Shown: piece by piece, positions 29,848 through 39,461 of the stretch
Layout of the letters: every line of letters starts with the position of its first letter
How positions within the stretch are numbered: position 1 is the first letter of the stretch
Assembly (NCBI RefSeq): GCF_000379905.1
Contig: NZ_KB904057.1
Span: forward strand, 1 to 64,000
Direction: 5' to 3'
DNA from: Rodentibacter pneumotropicus DSM 21403
Lineage (GTDB): Bacteria; Pseudomonadota; Gammaproteobacteria; Enterobacterales; Pasteurellaceae
Length of the DNA: 64,000 nt
Position numbers and translations under genes: made by a program
Notes under the pieces: model-generated
The model's input: only the letters and a program-made list of their open reading frames with translations
Database searches by the model: none
What the model was told of the DNA's origin: nothing

Positions 29848-30987
29848 ATGAAAGAAAAGATTGTTCAATTAGCGCAAGAATTAATCCGTCGTCCTTCTAT
29901 CAGCCCGAATGATGAAGGGTGTCAGCAAATAATTGCAGAACGTTTGGAAAAACTCGGGTTTGAGATTGAATGGCTTCCTTTTAATGACACCTTGAATCTT
30001 TGGGCAAAACACGGTGTGAGTGAACCTGTCATTGCCTTTGCAGGCCATACAGATGTGGTGCCGGTTGGTGATGAAACTCAATGGGCTTATCCTCCTTTTT
30101 CTGCAGAAATTGTCGATGATATGCTTTATGGGCGGGGCGCTGCGGATATGAAAGGATCTTTAGCGGCAATGGTGATTGCTGTGGAAGAGTATGTAAAAAC
30201 TAATCCGCATCATCAAGGCACTATCGCCTTGCTCATTACTTCCGATGAAGAAGCGGCAGCGAAAGACGGCACAGTCCGTGTGGTGGATACGTTGATGAAA
30301 CGGGAAGAAAAAATTACCTACTGTATGGTGGGTGAACCTTCCTGTTCCAACACCTTGGGCGATGTGGTAAAAAACGGACGACGAGGTTCTATCACCGGCA
30401 ATTTGTATATTCAAGGAGTCCAAGGACATGTTGCTTACCCCTATTTAGCGGATAACCCAATTCATAAAGCGTTGCCATTTTTGCAAGAATTGACGAGCTA
30501 TCAATGGGATAACGGAAATGAGTTTTTTCCGCCTACTGGTTTACAAATCGCCAATATTCAGGCAGGCACCGGCAGTAATAATGTGATTCCGGGGGAACTT
30601 TACGTACAATTTAATTTACGTTACTGCACGGAAATTACTGATGATCTGATTAAACAAAAAGTTGCAAAAATGTTGGAAAAACATAGTTTGACCTATCGTA
30701 TTGAGTGGAATCTTTCCGGTAAACCGTTTTTAACCAAACCGGGGAAATTGGTAAATGCCGTGCTGGACAGCATTCAAGGAATAACAGGTATTACACCGAA
30801 ACTTGAAACCGGTGGGGGAACGTCTGATGGACGTTTTGTTGCTTTAATGGGGGCTGAAGTGGTGGAATTTGGGCCGCTTAATGCCACTATTCATAAAGTG
30901 AATGAATCTGTCAGTTGTGATGATTTGGCTAAGTGTGGGGAAGTTTATTATCAAATGATTGTAAATCTTTTGGATAAGGATAAATAA
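29848..30987 (+). CDS. dapE: Succinyl-diaminopimelate desuccinylase
   Basis: DapE, 379 aa, a di-zinc M20 peptidase-family enzyme that gives LL-diaminopimelate for lysine and peptidoglycan. Metal-binding segments are visible: [25 protein letters not shown] and [20 protein letters not shown] is the C-terminal signature. Length is the same as the well-studied H. influenzae enzyme to within a few residues. The stop codon abuts the start of the next gene. Confidence 0.97.
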   Translation: MKEKIVQLAQELIRRPSISPNDEGCQQIIAERLEKLGFEIEWLPFNDTLNLWAKHGVSEPVIAFAGHTDVVPVGDETQWAYPPFSAEIVDDMLYGRGAADMKGSLAAMVIAVEEYVKTNPHHQGTIALLITSDEEAAAKDGTVRVVDTLMKREEKITYCMVGEPSCSNTLGDVVKNGRRGSITGNLYIQGVQGHVAYPYLADNPIHKALPFLQELTSYQWDNGNEFFPPTGLQIANIQAGTGSNNVIPGELYVQFNLRYCTEITDDLIKQKVAKMLEKHSLTYRIEWNLSGKPFLTKPGKLVNAVLDSIQGITGITPKLETGGGTSDGRFVALMGAEVVEFGPLNATIHKVNESVSCDDLAKCGEVYYQMIVNLLDKDK

Positions 30988-31668
30988 ATGAAACTAACTA
31001 CGGCAATGCTCACAGGCAAGTCACGGGAACATTTGGTTAATTTGCCTTGTCCCTTTTCGACAAACCATTTTTTGCAGAAAGAGGCTCTACTGGCATTTCA
31101 AAGTTTGCAGCAATGTGCCGTTAAAAATGGCTTTAATTTACAACCGGCAAGCAGCTTTCGAGATTTTCAACGGCAACAGTTAATTTGGAATGGTAAATTT
31201 AGCGGTGAACGAAAAGTACATGATGATGAAGGTCATGGTTTGGATTTGACTTTATTGGACGATTGGCAAAAATGCCAAGCTATTTTACGTTGGTCGGCGT
31301 TACCGGGTGGAAGCCGTCATCATTGGGGAACGGAAATTGATATTTTCGATCCTGATCTTTTACCTCAAGGACAATCGTTACAGCTTGAACCTTGGGAGTA
31401 TGAAAAAGGTGGCTATTTTTTTGAGTTAAGTGAATTTCTTATTGAAAATCTACCGCACTTTGATTTTACTCTTCCTTTTATGCAGCAACCAATAGGTAAA
31501 AAAATTGGACGTGAGCCTTGGCATATCAGCTATTTACCTTTAGCGGAGCTGGCGAGGATGCAATTTTCACCTGAGATTTTATTGCATTCTTGGCAAAATG
31601 AGGAAATTGGCGGGAAAGATATTTTGCGGAAACATATAGATCAAATTTTTGAACAATTTGTGATATAG
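30988..31668 (+). CDS. M15-family peptidase (D-alanyl-D-alanine carboxypeptidase-like)
   Basis: A 226-aa protein of the M15/VanY metallopeptidase family. Zinc-site motifs: SRHHWGTEIDIF (about 110-121) carries His and Asp ligands and EPWHISYLP (about 176-184) the third His; ASSFRDFQRQ is the substrate arginine region. No signal peptide is seen, so it may be cytoplasmic or leave by another route. It starts at the base after the dapE stop and may trim peptidoglycan peptides. Ends in a shared USS-pair terminator. Confidence 0.85.
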   Translation: MKLTTAMLTGKSREHLVNLPCPFSTNHFLQKEALLAFQSLQQCAVKNGFNLQPASSFRDFQRQQLIWNGKFSGERKVHDDEGHGLDLTLLDDWQKCQAILRWSALPGGSRHHWGTEIDIFDPDLLPQGQSLQLEPWEYEKGGYFFELSEFLIENLPHFDFTLPFMQQPIGKKIGREPWHISYLPLAELARMQFSPEILLHSWQNEEIGGKDILRKHIDQIFEQFVI

Positions 31669-31669
31669 C

Positions 31670-31701
31670 AAAAGTGCGGTAAAAATTTACCGCACTTTTT
31701 G
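31670..31701. terminator. USS-pair terminator between M15 gene and rapZ
   Basis: AAAAGTGCGGTAAA and TTTACCGCACTTTTT form a perfect stem of two inverted USS copies, suitable for both converging transcripts. Confidence 0.9.
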
Positions 31702-31702
31702 T

Positions 31703-32560
31703 CTATTTATTTTTATTTTTTTCTAAGGATTTATGCTGAATTTTTACATTTTTCCCTTTCGCTTGGAAATATTCGCCAAGTTGTTGGGCAATGTAAACCG
31801 AGCGATGTTTTCCTCCGGTACAGCCTATGGCAATTGTCAAATAGCTACGGTTGTTTTGTTCTAACATTGGTAGCCATGTTTCAATGTAATTACGCGTGAG
31901 GTAGATAAAATTATTGACATCATCATGACGACTTAAAAAACGGGCGACAGGCTCATCTAAACCTGTCATTGGACGAAGCTCAGGATCCCAGTGCGGGTTA
32001 GGTAAAAAACGAACATCAAATACGTAGTCCGCATCAAGAGGAATACCGTATTTAAAACCGAATGATTCGACAATAATTTTGAGTTCTTTTTCCGTATTAC
32101 CCCGTAAAAATTCACGTAATTTTTCTGCCAAAGTGTGGGTAGAAATATGTGTCGTATCAATTACGAAATTTGCGTGTTGTAGTAAGGGCTCTAATTGTTG
32201 ATGTTCGGCATCAATGGCCGCTTCAAGGGAGAGGTCATCGGCTGAAAGAGGGTGAAGCCTACGAGAATCACTATATCGACGAATGAGTGTGCTACGATCG
32301 GAGTCTAAAAAAATAATTTTGGTGGCATAGTGATATTGAATATCCGTTAGAATTTGCTCAAGGGATTGTGCCGATTCGGGTAAATTACGGATATCAAGGC
32401 TGATTGCGACAGCAGTTTGATTTTTGGCTAGAATTTCCGTGAGTTGGGGTAACAGATCCAGAGGAAGATTATCAACACAATAGTAGCCCATATCTTCCAG
32501 TGCGCGCAGTGCCACTGATTTTCCCGCTCCGGAACGACCGCTGATAATGATAATTTCCAT
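31703..32560 (-). CDS. rapZ: RNase adapter protein RapZ
   Basis: RapZ (YvcJ), 285 aa, binds the GlmZ sRNA and guides RNase E to it, so linking cell-wall sugar supply to glmS expression. The Walker A motif is GRSGAGKS (8-15), and the C-terminal RNA/sugar-binding domain has [19 protein letters not shown]. It is the last gene of lptC-lptA-lptB-ptsN-rapZ. In E. coli npr (NPr phosphocarrier) follows rapZ; here the operon simply ends in a terminator. Confidence 0.95.
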   Translation of the reverse strand: MEIIIISGRSGAGKSVALRALEDMGYYCVDNLPLDLLPQLTEILAKNQTAVAISLDIRNLPESAQSLEQILTDIQYHYATKIIFLDSDRSTLIRRYSDSRRLHPLSADDLSLEAAIDAEHQQLEPLLQHANFVIDTTHISTHTLAEKLREFLRGNTEKELKIIVESFGFKYGIPLDADYVFDVRFLPNPHWDPELRPMTGLDEPVARFLSRHDDVNNFIYLTRNYIETWLPMLEQNNRSYLTIAIGCTGGKHRSVYIAQQLGEYFQAKGKNVKIQHKSLEKNKNK

Positions 32561-32577
32561 AAAGATCCCTAGTAATA

Positions 32578-33081
32578 TTATGTTTCAGTCCCAGCCAAAG
32601 AATGGGCTTCTTCTGCAGTTTGATCCGAAATCTCAAAAACCTGCCAAATTTCGTCCGCACTTTTCGCAGAACGTAATTGTTTAAGAAAATTTTTATCTAT
32701 GAGCTTTTCCGTTAAGTCAGAAAGCACGGGAATATAAGTTTGGCACTGATTTTCAGGTACAAGGACGGCAAAAACCAAATCGACCGGTTTTCCATCTTGT
32801 GCGTCATAATCAATAGGTGTTTCTAACTGAAGAAATACAGCAAGGGCTTTATCGCTTGCTTCTGCGGGCAATTTTGCTTTTGGCATTGCCACACCATTGC
32901 CTAGCCCTGAGTTACCCAGTTTTTCACGTTCAAACAAGCACTCAAAACAGGCTTGCTCACCTTTCTCGCAATTTAATTGTTCAACGATAAAATGAGCGAT
33001 GGATTCAAATAATCGCTTTTTACTTGAAAAGCTGACACCCTGACGAATATTTTCAGGGCGAAAGAGTTCTGTTAATTTCAT
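32578..33081 (-). CDS. ptsN: PtsN-like EIIA(Ntr) domain protein lacking the active-site histidines
   Basis: A 167-aa PTS EIIA-2 fold protein in the place of ptsN. Similarity to E. coli PtsN is plain: [29 protein letters not shown] and [11 protein letters not shown]. In E. coli the phosphorylated histidine lies in IAIPHGKL; here the codons read MPKAKL, with Lys68 in its place. The second pocket histidine (KTHLHTL) is also gone (QTYIPVL). The protein therefore cannot take phosphate in the usual way and would act, if at all, like unphosphorylated PtsN. Two bases separate it from lptB. Confidence 0.9.
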   Translation of the reverse strand: MKLTELFRPENIRQGVSFSSKKRLFESIAHFIVEQLNCEKGEQACFECLFEREKLGNSGLGNGVAMPKAKLPAEASDKALAVFLQLETPIDYDAQDGKPVDLVFAVLVPENQCQTYIPVLSDLTEKLIDKNFLKQLRSAKSADEIWQVFEISDQTAEEAHSLAGTET

Positions 33082-33083
33082 CT

Positions 33084-33809
33084 TTATAATTTAAATTCTT
33101 CGCCCAGGTACACGCGTTTGACATGTTCATCGTTCATGACTTCTTCCGGCGTACCTGTGGCGATAATTTGACCTTTTCCTACAATATAAGCCCGTTCACA
33201 GACGTCTAGGGTTTCACGCACATTATGATCAGTAATTAATACGCCTAAACCACGGTTGCGTAAATCGGTAATGATCTTTTTAATATCTGTGACAGAAATA
33301 GGATCAACCCCTGCAAAAGGTTCATCTAATAAAATAAATTTTGGATTGGCGGCAAGTGCTCGAGCAATTTCTACACGACGGCGTTCACCACCGGAAAGGG
33401 ATTGCCCAAGGCTATCGCGAATATGTCCGATATTAAATTCTTCAATCAATTCATCCGCTCTTTGTCGGCGTTGCTCCGGTGTGAGATCCTTACGAATTTC
33501 CAATACAGCCATCAAGTTATCATAAACGCTTAAACGGCGAAAAATCGAGGCCTCTTGTGGAAGATAGCCGATACCGCGTTGCGCACGATTATGCATCGGT
33601 AATAAACTAATATCTTCACCATCAATAGTGATTTTGCCTTGATCTTGACGCACAAGCCCTACAACCATATAGAATGTAGTCGTTTTACCTGCACCGTTCG
33701 GACCTAACAACCCGACGATTTCGTTAGAATTAACCGTAAGACTGACATCGGAAACAACTTTACGGTTTCTATAACTTTTAGCTAAAAATTCGGCATGTAA
33801 TACGGACAT
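33084..33809 (-). CDS. lptB: LPS export ABC transporter ATP-binding protein LptB
   Basis: LptB, 241 aa, is the ATPase of LptB2FG, which extracts lipopolysaccharide from the inner membrane. Walker [10 protein letters not shown], signature [15 protein letters not shown], Walker [11 protein letters not shown] and the switch histidine in ITDHNVRE are all present. It lies in the lptC-lptA-lptB operon. In E. coli rpoN follows; here ptsN follows directly. Confidence 0.97.
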   Translation of the reverse strand: MSVLHAEFLAKSYRNRKVVSDVSLTVNSNEIVGLLGPNGAGKTTTFYMVVGLVRQDQGKITIDGEDISLLPMHNRAQRGIGYLPQEASIFRRLSVYDNLMAVLEIRKDLTPEQRRQRADELIEEFNIGHIRDSLGQSLSGGERRRVEIARALAANPKFILLDEPFAGVDPISVTDIKKIITDLRNRGLGVLITDHNVRETLDVCERAYIVGKGQIIATGTPEEVMNDEHVKRVYLGEEFKL

Positions 33810-33812
33810 CGG

Positions 33813-34328
33813 TTATTTTTTACCTTTTTGTTGTAATTGGGTCGGAATTAACACAGTAGTGACGCGTGACTTACCACCATTTGCTTTTAATTGCTGTTTT
33901 TTCACATCGTAAGTAATGCGTTCACCATTGATTTTGCTGTCAAGCTGTCTTAGTTCCGCATTACCTGTAAGTGTTAAAAATTCCGCACCGAGATCATAAT
34001 GGACTTTATTTGCCTTGCCATCCACAGGTTTACCATCGTCTAATAATTGGTGGAACGTTACAGGTGTACCAAAAGCTTCCACGGTTTCTTTTTTACCGGA
34101 ATTTTCAGGCGGGCGGGTGATGACGACTTTATTCGCTTTAATCAGAATTGAACCTTGTGTAATCACCACATTATCGGTGAAAGTGACCACGCTGTTTTCC
34201 ATATCCAAAGACTGGTTATCAGAGACGATATTAATCGGTTGATTTGTATCATCTTTTAAGGCAAAAGCTGAAAGTGAGACCATCGCCAATGTTGTAGCGA
34301 GAAGAAATTTACGGGTTACTAATTTCAT
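33813..34328 (-). CDS. lptA: LPS periplasmic transport protein LptA
   Basis: LptA, 171 aa, is the periplasmic OstA-fold bridge that carries LPS from LptC to LptD. Signal peptide to about SAFA (residue 23). The beta-jellyroll repeats (INIVSDNQSLDMENSVVTFTDNVVITQG) are typical. Its start overlaps the end of lptC by 20 bases and its stop lies 3 bases before lptB. Confidence 0.94.
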   Translation of the reverse strand: MKLVTRKFLLATTLAMVSLSAFALKDDTNQPINIVSDNQSLDMENSVVTFTDNVVITQGSILIKANKVVITRPPENSGKKETVEAFGTPVTFHQLLDDGKPVDGKANKVHYDLGAEFLTLTGNAELRQLDSKINGERITYDVKKQQLKANGGKSRVTTVLIPTQLQQKGKK

Positions 34329-34914
34329 AATAGGTTTTTACCTGTTCCTTTAGAGTGGCCACTTGTTGGCGCAAATTACCCACCATTTTTAGGCCGGTGG
34401 AGTTAAAATTTTGTCCGTTAATTTTTACCGTTGTGTCGGACGTAATATCTTGGGTTTTTAAATTAACGACAGCTGATTGTGTTTCTACACGCTGGAGTCT
34501 AGAGGTCGGTTCTAGGCTTTCCGCTACGACATTTCCTTCTAAATACAGCATTTCATCTTTTGTTAAAACAGCCTTTTGCGCACTTAATTTCCAACTTTGT
34601 GATTCAAGTAATTTTGCCGTTTCGTTTTTCTGTTTTTGATTGTCGCCAGCTGTATTAAAAAGATAAACGAGCGGTGTAGTAAAATTTGTTTTGCCGTCTT
34701 GACTAAAATGTTCGACTTTGTCTGAAATCGCCAAATATTGTTTTTTACCATCCGGTGAAAATACGGTGGTTTCCATTTTTTGTCCGATATAATCAGGGCT
34801 ATCCGGTGCTTTTACTAAACTTTGTAAATCATTGTTATCTTGGTTCAGTGAATAATACCAGCCAAGCAAGCAAAGTGCCGCAACACCGAGAATAATATTC
34901 CAACGAATATTCAT
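34309..34914 (-). CDS. lptC: LPS export protein LptC
   Basis: LptC, 201 aa, anchored in the inner membrane by one N-terminal helix (IILGVAALCLLGWYYSL), with a periplasmic jellyroll that hands LPS to LptA. First gene of the lpt operon; kdsC/kdsD, which precede it in E. coli, are not here. The gap to darP contains one USS. Confidence 0.92.
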   Translation of the reverse strand: MNIRWNIILGVAALCLLGWYYSLNQDNNDLQSLVKAPDSPDYIGQKMETTVFSPDGKKQYLAISDKVEHFSQDGKTNFTTPLVYLFNTAGDNQKQKNETAKLLESQSWKLSAQKAVLTKDEMLYLEGNVVAESLEPTSRLQRVETQSAVVNLKTQDITSDTTVKINGQNFNSTGLKMVGNLRQQVATLKEQVKTYYEISNP

Positions 34915-35005
34915 AAAAATGTTTTATCCTGTTTAAAGTAAGGGCGAATCATACCACAAATTTAAAGGGGCACTAAAGCCAAGTGCGGTCAAAAAATAAG
35001 TTGTT

Positions 35006-35542
35006 TTAATCCGATAAAATAAGATCTTTTAACACTTGGTAAATTTCACGATAAGCTTTCAAGGGTTTATTTTGTGCTTTTTCTTTTTGTGCCATTCGAA
35101 TTAAATTGCGTAATTGCTGGCGGTCAGCCGCCGGATAGTCATTTAACAAATCGGTAAGCGCCGTATCTCCTTGTTCGATCAACTCATCACGTAATATTTC
35201 TAATTTTTGCAGTATCGCTTGTTGTTGATTATGCTTATTTTCAATTTTATCTAGAGCTTCGCGAATCGGTTCGACATCAATCCCACGCAATAATTTGCCA
35301 ATATATTGTAATTGGCGACGGCGTGCTTCCTTCTGCAAACGTTGTGCCAGTTCAACGGCTTCTAATAAAGAATCGTCTAGTGGCACTTTAGTCAGATTGG
35401 TTTTGGTTAAGTTCACCAACTTTTCACCGAGTTGTTTTAATTCCTCAGCATCACGTTTGATTTCACTTTTACTAACCCAAATGATTTCTTCCTGTTCTTC
35501 ATCTTCCCAATCAAAGACTTCTTTTTTCTTACGTTTTGCCAT
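35006..35542 (-). CDS. darP: Ribosome-associated protein DarP (YjgA)
   Basis: A 178-aa charged, helix-rich protein of the YjgA/DarP family (DUF615), an assembly factor for the 50S subunit. It begins [19 protein letters not shown] and has the long basic/acidic helices typical of the family. The ATG at 35542 with ribosome site AAGAAGGA is preferred to one 30 bases upstream. Divergent from pmbA, as in E. coli (yjgA-pmbA). Confidence 0.92.
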   Translation of the reverse strand: MAKRKKKEVFDWEDEEQEEIIWVSKSEIKRDAEELKQLGEKLVNLTKTNLTKVPLDDSLLEAVELAQRLQKEARRRQLQYIGKLLRGIDVEPIREALDKIENKHNQQQAILQKLEILRDELIEQGDTALTDLLNDYPAADRQQLRNLIRMAQKEKAQNKPLKAYREIYQVLKDLILSD

Positions 35543-35630
35543 GTTATTCCTTCTTAGAAATTTAAGGCGCATTTTAGCATAAACTTTGAAAATAAGATAA
35601 AATGCGAAAAATTTTTAACGGAAAAAGAGA

Positions 35631-36986
35631 ATGAAAACAGCAGAAAATCAGACCGCACTTTTAAAAGCACAAGAGCAAGAATTACGTCAGGCGGTGAGTT
35701 TCGCTCTTGAGGTTGCCCAAAAAGCAGGTGCTACCGCAGAGGTTGGTGTAACAAAAGTGAGCGGTTTATCCGTTTCCACCCGTTTACAGGAAATTGAAAA
35801 CGTGGAATTTACCAATGACGGCGCACTTGGGATTTCGGTTTATTTAGGACAACAAAAGGGAAACGCCTCGACTTCAGATTTAAGCGATCAGGCGATTAAA
35901 AGCACTGTCGAAGCTGCTTTGGCTATTGCGAAATATACCTCGCCGGATGATTGTACCGGTTTAGCCGAAAAAGAATTAATGGCATTTGAGGCAATAGATT
36001 TAGAACTTTATCATGTTGCTGATGTGGATGTTGAAAAAGCAACAGCACTTGCGCTACAAACAGAAAAAGCTGCATTAGGAGCTGATAATCGAATTATTAA
36101 TAGCAATGGCGCAAGTTTTAATTCTCATACGGGTGTGCGTGTGTATGGAAATACGCACGGTATGCTGCAAAGTTATTTATCAAGTCGTTATTCTTTGTCT
36201 TGCTCGGTCATTGGCGGCGAAGAAGATGCACTGGAAAATGATTATGAATATACGATTTCACGTGATTTTAACCAATTGGAGCCAGCTCAATGGGTGGGGG
36301 AAAATTGTGCCAAAAAAGTGGTTGCCCGTTTGAATCCGCAAAAACTCACTACCCGTGAAGTACCGGTGATTTTCTTGAATGATGTAGCGACAGGTATTAT
36401 TTCACATTTTGCCGCAGCGATTAGCGGCGGGAGTTTATATCGTCAATCAAGTTTCTTGTTAGATCATTTAGGCAAACCAGTGTTGCCGGAATGGTTTAAT
36501 ATCAGTGAACGCCCGCATTTATTACGTCGTCTAGCCTCAACCCCTTTTGATAGTGAGGGTGTACGCACACAAGACTTAGAAATCGTACAAAATGGCATTT
36601 TGCAGACTTATTTATTGACTCATTATAGTGGTAAGAAAATGGGGATGCAGAGTACCGGTCATGCCGGTGGTATTCATAACTGGCTGGTTCAATCCAATTT
36701 AACCGGCGGATTGACCGCACTTTTGCGTGAAATGGGAACGGGATTATTGGTCACAGAGGTGATGGGACAAGGTGTGAATATTGTCACTGGTGATTATTCT
36801 CGTGGGGCTTCTGGTTTCTGGGTTGAAAACGGCGAAATTCAATATCCTGTATCAGAAATTACGATTGCGGGGCAATTACCGGACATGCTGAAAAATATCG
36901 TGGCGGTGAGCGATGATGTGGAGCATCGTTCTAATATTCAAACCGGCTCAATTTTGTTAGATAAAATGAAAATCTCAGGCAATTAA
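35631..36986 (+). CDS. pmbA: Metalloprotease subunit PmbA/TldE
   Basis: PmbA (TldE), 451 aa, the non-catalytic partner of TldD in a heterodimeric protease that matures microcin B17 in E. coli and degrades unfolded peptides such as CcdA. No HExxxH motif is present, as expected for TldE. Family motifs include [10 protein letters not shown] and [19 protein letters not shown]. The partner tldD is at 60397, about 24 kb away. A Fur-type box begins six bases after its stop codon. Confidence 0.95.
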   Translation: MKTAENQTALLKAQEQELRQAVSFALEVAQKAGATAEVGVTKVSGLSVSTRLQEIENVEFTNDGALGISVYLGQQKGNASTSDLSDQAIKSTVEAALAIAKYTSPDDCTGLAEKELMAFEAIDLELYHVADVDVEKATALALQTEKAALGADNRIINSNGASFNSHTGVRVYGNTHGMLQSYLSSRYSLSCSVIGGEEDALENDYEYTISRDFNQLEPAQWVGENCAKKVVARLNPQKLTTREVPVIFLNDVATGIISHFAAAISGGSLYRQSSFLLDHLGKPVLPEWFNISERPHLLRRLASTPFDSEGVRTQDLEIVQNGILQTYLLTHYSGKKMGMQSTGHAGGIHNWLVQSNLTGGLTALLREMGTGLLVTEVMGQGVNIVTGDYSRGASGFWVENGEIQYPVSEITIAGQLPDMLKNIVAVSDDVEHRSNIQTGSILLDKMKISGN

Positions 36987-36991
36987 TTATT

Positions 36992-37006
36992 TGAGAATAA
37001 TTCTTA
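36992..37006 (+). promoter_or_regulatory. Fur box over an sRNA promoter
   Basis: TGAGAATAATTCTTA is a near-perfect 7-1-7 inverted repeat and matches 12 of 14 fixed positions of the Fur consensus TGATAATNATTATCA. It abuts a consensus -35 TTGACA, so Fur-Fe would block the promoter. Confidence 0.82.
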
Positions 37007-37034
37007 TTGACAGATTTCCTGATTCTGTTACTAT
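37007..37034 (+). promoter_or_regulatory. Promoter of the candidate Fur-regulated sRNA
   Basis: -35 TTGACA (37007-37012, six of six), a 16-base spacer and -10 TACTAT (37029-37034). The predicted start is near 37041. Confidence 0.75.
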
Positions 37035-37040
37035 GTGCTT

Positions 37041-37139
37041 GTCTGTTCAGATGCGATTGCAGATTGCTCCAACAGGTAGAGTAGAAAGTAAATTCGTTAG
37101 AATTAAAAAAGCTGAAGGTTTAAACTTCAGCTTTTTTTT
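37041..37139 (+). ncRNA. Candidate iron-responsive small RNA (HrrF/RyhB-like)
   Basis: About 99 nt with no ORF, between pmbA and hpt. It has a Fur box and strong promoter directly upstream and a perfect intrinsic terminator at the 3' end. A short unpaired-looking middle part (TTGCTCCAACAGG) could be a target-pairing region. Size and control are those of RyhB-type RNAs; in H. influenzae the Fur-regulated sRNA HrrF plays this role. I cannot confirm it is the HrrF orthologue without alignment. Confidence 0.78.
37105..37139 (+). terminator. Terminator of the candidate sRNA
   Basis: AAAAAAGCTGAAG, loop GTTTAAA, CTTCAGCTTTTTTTT: a 13-bp perfect stem with an 8-T tail, of the kind seen on Hfq-bound sRNAs. 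Confidence 0.92.
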
Positions 37140-37188
37140 GTATAATGAGCCAAACTAATTGATCTCATTACTTAATTTAAGGAAAAAA

Positions 37189-37728
37189 ATGAAAAAACAT
37201 CATGTTGATGTATTAATTTCTGAAGCTGATGTGAAAGCGCGAATTACATCACTTGGAGAGGAAATTACATCTTTTTATCAGCAAAAACAGGTCAATAAAC
37301 TTATTGTTGTTGGGTTATTACGCGGTTCATTTATGTTTATGGCTGACTTAGTGCGTGAATTAAGGTTGCCGATAGAAATTGAATTTATGACAACCTCAAG
37401 TTACGTCAGTGGAATGACAACCAACCATGATGTGAAAATCAGCAAAGATTTAGAGGGTGATATTCAAGGCGAGAATGTACTTATTGTCGAAGATATTATT
37501 GATACCGGTTATACACTTGAGAAAGTGCGTGAAATTTTGAATTTACGTAACCCGGCAAGTTTGACAATTTGTACGTTGTTAGATAAACCTTCGCGAAGAG
37601 AGGTCAGTGTTCCTGTTGAATGGGTTGGTTTTGAAATTCCGGATGAGTTTGTTGTTGGTTTCGGTATTGATTATGCTCAACAGTATCGCAACTTAGGCTA
37701 TATCGGTAAGGTTGTATTGGAAGAATAA
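37189..37728 (+). CDS. hpt: Hypoxanthine phosphoribosyltransferase
   Basis: Purine salvage enzyme, 179 aa, making IMP (and GMP) from hypoxanthine or guanine and PRPP. The PRPP-binding motif [13 protein letters not shown] lies near residues 95-107, and [10 protein letters not shown] near 43-52 is the loop I region. The ATG at 37189 follows AAGGAAA; the ORF extends upstream without a better site. Its promoter may be between the sRNA terminator and the gene (TATAAT at 37141-37146). Confidence 0.96.
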   Translation: MKKHHVDVLISEADVKARITSLGEEITSFYQQKQVNKLIVVGLLRGSFMFMADLVRELRLPIEIEFMTTSSYVSGMTTNHDVKISKDLEGDIQGENVLIVEDIIDTGYTLEKVREILNLRNPASLTICTLLDKPSRREVSVPVEWVGFEIPDEFVVGFGIDYAQQYRNLGYIGKVVLEE

Positions 37729-37739
37729 ATTTTCAGCAT

Positions 37740-37790
37740 AAAAGTGCGGTCAATTTTAATGAAGTTTATGGTACATTGTTTTTGACCGCA
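37740..37790 (+). terminator. Weak USS hairpin after hpt
   Basis: AAAAGTGCGGTCAA and TTGACCGCAC are inverted with a loop of about 31 bases; the second USS is imperfect. It could terminate hpt and the converging gene, but the large loop makes this uncertain. Confidence 0.4.
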
Positions 37791-37798
37791 CACCATTT

Positions 37799-38287
37799 TT
37801 AATGGCTGAGTGACTTTTCAGCATTTTTATCCCAATTAATCCACATTCTCTGGATTTTATGTTCCCCGTCTTGCATTTTTGTACGAAAGTACATTTTTAT
37901 TTTCATCACCTCAATCTTTTCACCCAAAAAAGATGCCTTTAAATCATAGGTAGCAGTTAATCGGTTTTTACCAATCGGTAACACTTTAATTGCCTTTAGC
38001 ATATCATAATATAGCGTGCCGTCTTTTAAATTGTTTATCCAGTCAGTTTTAGTAAAACGTTTCCGTTTTGAATCACGAATAACAGTTAATAGAAAATCAT
38101 CAGAGAGTAATTTATCCAGTTCAATGTAATTTGCGTTTTCAAGAGCAGTAACAAGCTGTGAATATAAATCAGCCAATTCAGCCTGCTCGGTCTCCCGATT
38201 TTGCAGATCATAAAGAGCGGGGGCAATTGCTATTATACTGACAGTAAGTGATAGCAATAGTGAAAAGAAAATATGACGTAACTTCAT
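37799..38287 (-). CDS. Hypothetical small secreted or membrane-anchored protein
   Basis: A 162-aa protein I do not recognise at gene level. It starts with a hydrophobic segment (FFSLLLSLTVSIIAIAPALY, residues 6-25) that is either a signal peptide or an anchor. The remainder (LYSQLVTALENANYIELDKLLSDDFLLTVI, then alternating beta strands) has the pattern of an NTF2/SnoaL-like cone fold. It begins 5 bases after the MFS gene stop with a TAGG ribosome site, so the two form an operon. Start at 38287, not the in-frame TTG at 38299. The function is unknown. Confidence 0.7.
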   Translation of the reverse strand: MKLRHIFFSLLLSLTVSIIAIAPALYDLQNRETEQAELADLYSQLVTALENANYIELDKLLSDDFLLTVIRDSKRKRFTKTDWINNLKDGTLYYDMLKAIKVLPIGKNRLTATYDLKASFLGEKIEVMKIKMYFRTKMQDGEHKIQRMWINWDKNAEKSLSH

Positions 38288-38292
38288 TTTGC

Positions 38293-39363
38293 CTACCAAA
38301 TTAAAAAAACGACAGGAATAATATTCATCACAAGGGCTGTTGTACCGGCCAAGAGGAGCTTTGATGTGCCAAACATCAATCCTTGATTAGTGCCTTTATC
38401 CAATTTCACTAACATATTTGCCATGGCAGTATTGGCGAATAATCCTACAAAAGCGAAGATAATCAAATAAATATATGCTGTCATAAATGAAAGAAAATCA
38501 ATAACATAGAACCATGGCACAATGAGTGTTATTACTAAGAGCGGTGCAATATAAGTCAGTTTTACAACGCCAAAATTTAATTTTCGAGAAAAATGAGCTT
38601 GAAATAGTACAGCAATCAGATTGTTGACAAAAAAGGCAATAGGGATGGATTCAGGATTATCTAATAAGTTACTGAAAATATAGGGGAAGATGATATAAAA
38701 CGAAGTCCCCATTGCCAATGGAATAAACAATAGTAAATGAGTAAAAACAAAGCGTTTGCTTAATACTTGTCGGATATGACTCAGCTGAAACCGGGTTGCC
38801 CGTACGGTGCATGGTGTTTCTTTTACCGTTAGCAGCATAAAAATAAGCATTGTTACTTCAATACCACAACTGACCCAAATTAGCATTTCAGGCAGTTGAA
38901 ACTGTAAAAAGGGTAAAGCAAGTAACGGTGCAAACATTGAGGCTAGGCTTTGGATACGTAAAAATTTACCCTGAGCCTTCGCTTTATCATGGTAATTATT
39001 TGCTGCGGTAGAAAGTAATAGGGCACGAGCGTTTGTACCAAACAGCGTGCTACCAAAACCAAAAAAGAAGGTTGTTAAGAGCAAAAGTGGGTAGTAATCC
39101 GTTGTGATAAGTAAAATATAGGCAATCGCATCCATTAAGCAGCCGAGTAACATCATTTTTGAGCGACCGAAACGATCGCCCCAATATCCGGCAAATAAAG
39201 AGAAAGCTTGACTGGCAAATACCAATAAGGAAAATGCGCTGGCAATTTGAACGGTATCAAAGCCTTTGTTGCCTTGCAGGTAGATGAAAAAAACACTTTG
39301 CATGGCAGTGTAAGCGACACCGGAGAAAAAACGTCGCCATAAAATTACATTTTGAATATTCAT
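38293..39363 (-). CDS. Major facilitator superfamily transporter
   Basis: A 356-aa membrane protein with about 11-12 hydrophobic segments. The motif GYWGDRFGRSKMMLLG (residues 59-74) is the MFS loop 2-3 signature. It is shorter than most 12-TM carriers (about 400 aa). The substrate cannot be read from the sequence. It is co-transcribed with the small NTF2-like protein. The ribosome site is weak. The gene pair is not one I recall at this place in H. influenzae. Confidence 0.8.
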   Translation of the reverse strand: MNIQNVILWRRFFSGVAYTAMQSVFFIYLQGNKGFDTVQIASAFSLLVFASQAFSLFAGYWGDRFGRSKMMLLGCLMDAIAYILLITTDYYPLLLLTTFFFGFGSTLFGTNARALLLSTAANNYHDKAKAQGKFLRIQSLASMFAPLLALPFLQFQLPEMLIWVSCGIEVTMLIFMLLTVKETPCTVRATRFQLSHIRQVLSKRFVFTHLLLFIPLAMGTSFYIIFPYIFSNLLDNPESIPIAFFVNNLIAVLFQAHFSRKLNFGVVKLTYIAPLLVITLIVPWFYVIDFLSFMTAYIYLIIFAFVGLFANTAMANMLVKLDKGTNQGLMFGTSKLLLAGTTALVMNIIPVVFLIW

Positions 39364-39461
39364 TTTAAGATACTTTCCGAAACTAACTGGCGAATAATAT
39401 CAAATTATGGCGAATTTTCACTTAAAAAAGTTCAGTTATTCTAGGTTAGGTAATTTGGTGA

